Below, piece by piece: positions 7,619 to 8,538 of a stretch of 8,538 nt of DNA. Origin of the DNA: Gemmatimonadaceae bacterium (GTDB taxonomy: Bacteria > Gemmatimonadota > Gemmatimonadetes > Gemmatimonadales > Gemmatimonadaceae); assembly GCA_013361745.1 (NCBI GenBank), contig JABFXM010000070.1, forward strand, positions 1-8,538, written 5' to 3'. The notes beneath the pieces are model-generated. The model was not told the origin of the DNA. It did not search any database and worked only from the letters and a program-made list of their open reading frames with translations. Numbering within the stretch: the first letter of the stretch is position 1; each line of letters opens with the position of its first letter. The position numbers and the translations under genes are program-made.

Positions 7619-8538
7619 ATGTCGCGTCACCGCGCCGCCCTCCGTCTCTCCGTCGTCACCCTCACCGGCCTCGTCGTCGCCATCGCCGCCTGTCGTGGCG
7701 ACCGGACCGCGCAGGCGGCGCCGCCCCCTGCCGACACGGTCGCCCAGCTCGACACCCAGACGGCCCACGTCGTCGAGCGCGAGCCGCCCAAGCCCGCGCT
7801 CTCCCCCCTCGCCGACTCGATCGCCGAGCGGCTGGTGTTCCCCCCGCGCGGCCAGCTCTGGTTCACCGCGGCGGCGCGCGGCAAGCGGATGCTGGTCGAC
7901 CTCGGCCGCGTCGACATGGACGTGAAGGCGGAGCCGCGGCTGAGCGCGTACCGCGAGGCGGTCGCCCGGCTCTCCCCGGTGCCCATCGGCGCGCGCTTCC
8001 GGCTCACCGGCCCCTGGGGCGCCGACAGCGCGACGCTGCGCGAGTTCTCCGTCTGGAACGGTCGCATCGTCGGCGTCCTCGAGACCTCGGCGCACGTCGA
8101 CTCGATGGCGAAGAAGATCGAGCCGCTGCCGGCCGCCGCCGCCCTCACCGACTCCGCCGTCGTCGTCGCCGCCGACAGCTGCCGACGCGACTCGCTGCCG
8201 GCGGGGCTCACCGATCGCGCGCAGATCGTCCGCGACTCGATCGAGCAGGACATCCTCGCGACGCAGAAGCCGCCGTACGAGCGCCTCCAGAACTCCCTCA
8301 AGGTCTCGAGCTCGCGTATCGCCGGCTGCTACGGGAGGCTCGGCCGGCTGCTGCTGATCGTCAGCGCACGCGCCGGCAACACCGAGTGGGTGGCGGAGCG
8401 GATGGCGATCATCGACGACAGCGGCGCGGTCACCCCGCTCAGGTCGAGCGATTACCGCTTCCGCGCCCACGACGGCGTCTACGCCTTCGACGCCGACCGC
8501 GACGGCGTCGACGACCTCGCCGCGCGCGCGTTAGGCGA
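7619..8538 (+). CDS. Lipoprotein of unknown function, 3' end cut by the window
   Basis: 306 codons are visible and the frame is still open at the window edge. I do not recognise the family. The N terminus is a lipoprotein signal: a basic n-region (SRHRAALR), a hydrophobic core, and the lipobox IAAC with C25 as the lipidated residue. A Pro/Ala/Gln-rich linker to about residue 65 would hold the folded part away from the membrane. A globular region follows, with two cysteines (in DSCRRD and AGCYGR) that could form a disulfide. Near the visible end D291, D293, D295, G296 and D298 form a DxDxDGxxD pattern like calcium-binding loops of EF-hand or FG-GAP type. Third codon positions are nearly all G or C, which favours this frame over the overlapping ones. 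ATG at 7619 has no clear Shine-Dalgarno; no better in-frame start was found upstream. The last visible codons include TTA in an octamer copy. Confidence 0.8.
   Translation, partial: MSRHRAALRLSVVTLTGLVVAIAACRGDRTAQAAPPPADTVAQLDTQTAHVVEREPPKPALSPLADSIAERLVFPPRGQLWFTAAARGKRMLVDLGRVDMDVKAEPRLSAYREAVARLSPVPIGARFRLTGPWGADSATLREFSVWNGRIVGVLETSAHVDSMAKKIEPLPAAAALTDSAVVVAADSCRRDSLPAGLTDRAQIVRDSIEQDILATQKPPYERLQNSLKVSSSRIAGCYGRLGRLLLIVSARAGNTEWVAERMAIIDDSGAVTPLRSSDYRFRAHDGVYAFDADRDGVDDLAARALG

Noticed and set aside
7613..8470. 285-codon open frame on the minus strand opposite the lipoprotein gene
   Set aside because: The plus-strand frame has a lipoprotein signal and stronger third-position GC. The minus-strand translation is low-complexity Arg, Gly and Asp-rich.

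Overview
The window is GC-rich (estimated by eye at about 70%), with coding third positions almost always G or C. It reads as a chromosomal region of a diderm-type bacterium. Gene content plus the recurrent CGTTAGGC octamer make me think of Gemmatimonadota. That is an impression from the sequence, not a test, and I hold it with low to moderate confidence. No mobile element, tRNA, rRNA or CRISPR array was seen.

Positions 1-5446 hold a minus-strand iron-sulfur cluster assembly operon. In transcription order it is sufB, sufC, sufD, sufU, a small Rieske [2Fe-2S] ferredoxin-like gene, then sufS, which is cut by the window start. Three junctions (sufC/sufD, sufU/Rieske, Rieske/sufS) are 4-base ATGA or GTGA overlaps, suggesting translational coupling. 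sufD and sufU are 32 bases apart. The sufB-sufC gap is 150 bases and contains an inverted repeat built of 7-base units. Catalytic residues are present in every Suf protein that can be checked; the SufS active-site cysteine would lie beyond the left edge.

Positions 5447-5712 are a divergent control region. It has an AT-rich patch with a possible sufB promoter and a three-unit repeat in the sufB leader. On the other side are 10-base direct repeats upstream of the next gene.

Positions 5713-7364 hold two convergent paralogous genes of 263 and 261 codons. Each encodes two FHA domains, a linker and a C-terminal membrane anchor. In both proteins the first FHA domain lacks the usual phosphothreonine-binding Arg and Ser, while the second keeps them. 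The 74 bases between their stop codons are almost entirely one long imperfect hairpin, each arm exactly five 7-base units.

Positions 7365-7618 are a second divergent control region with a GC-rich palindromic stretch and a plausible sigma-70-like promoter. From 7619 to the window end runs the start of a lipoprotein gene of unknown function (306 codons visible), with an acidic calcium-loop-like motif near the visible end.

Most of the window is housekeeping. The observations most worth follow-up are the heptad-built intergenic hairpins, the CGTTAGGC octamer that contains every TTA codon in the window, the mirror-image double-FHA pair and the Rieske protein embedded in the suf operon.
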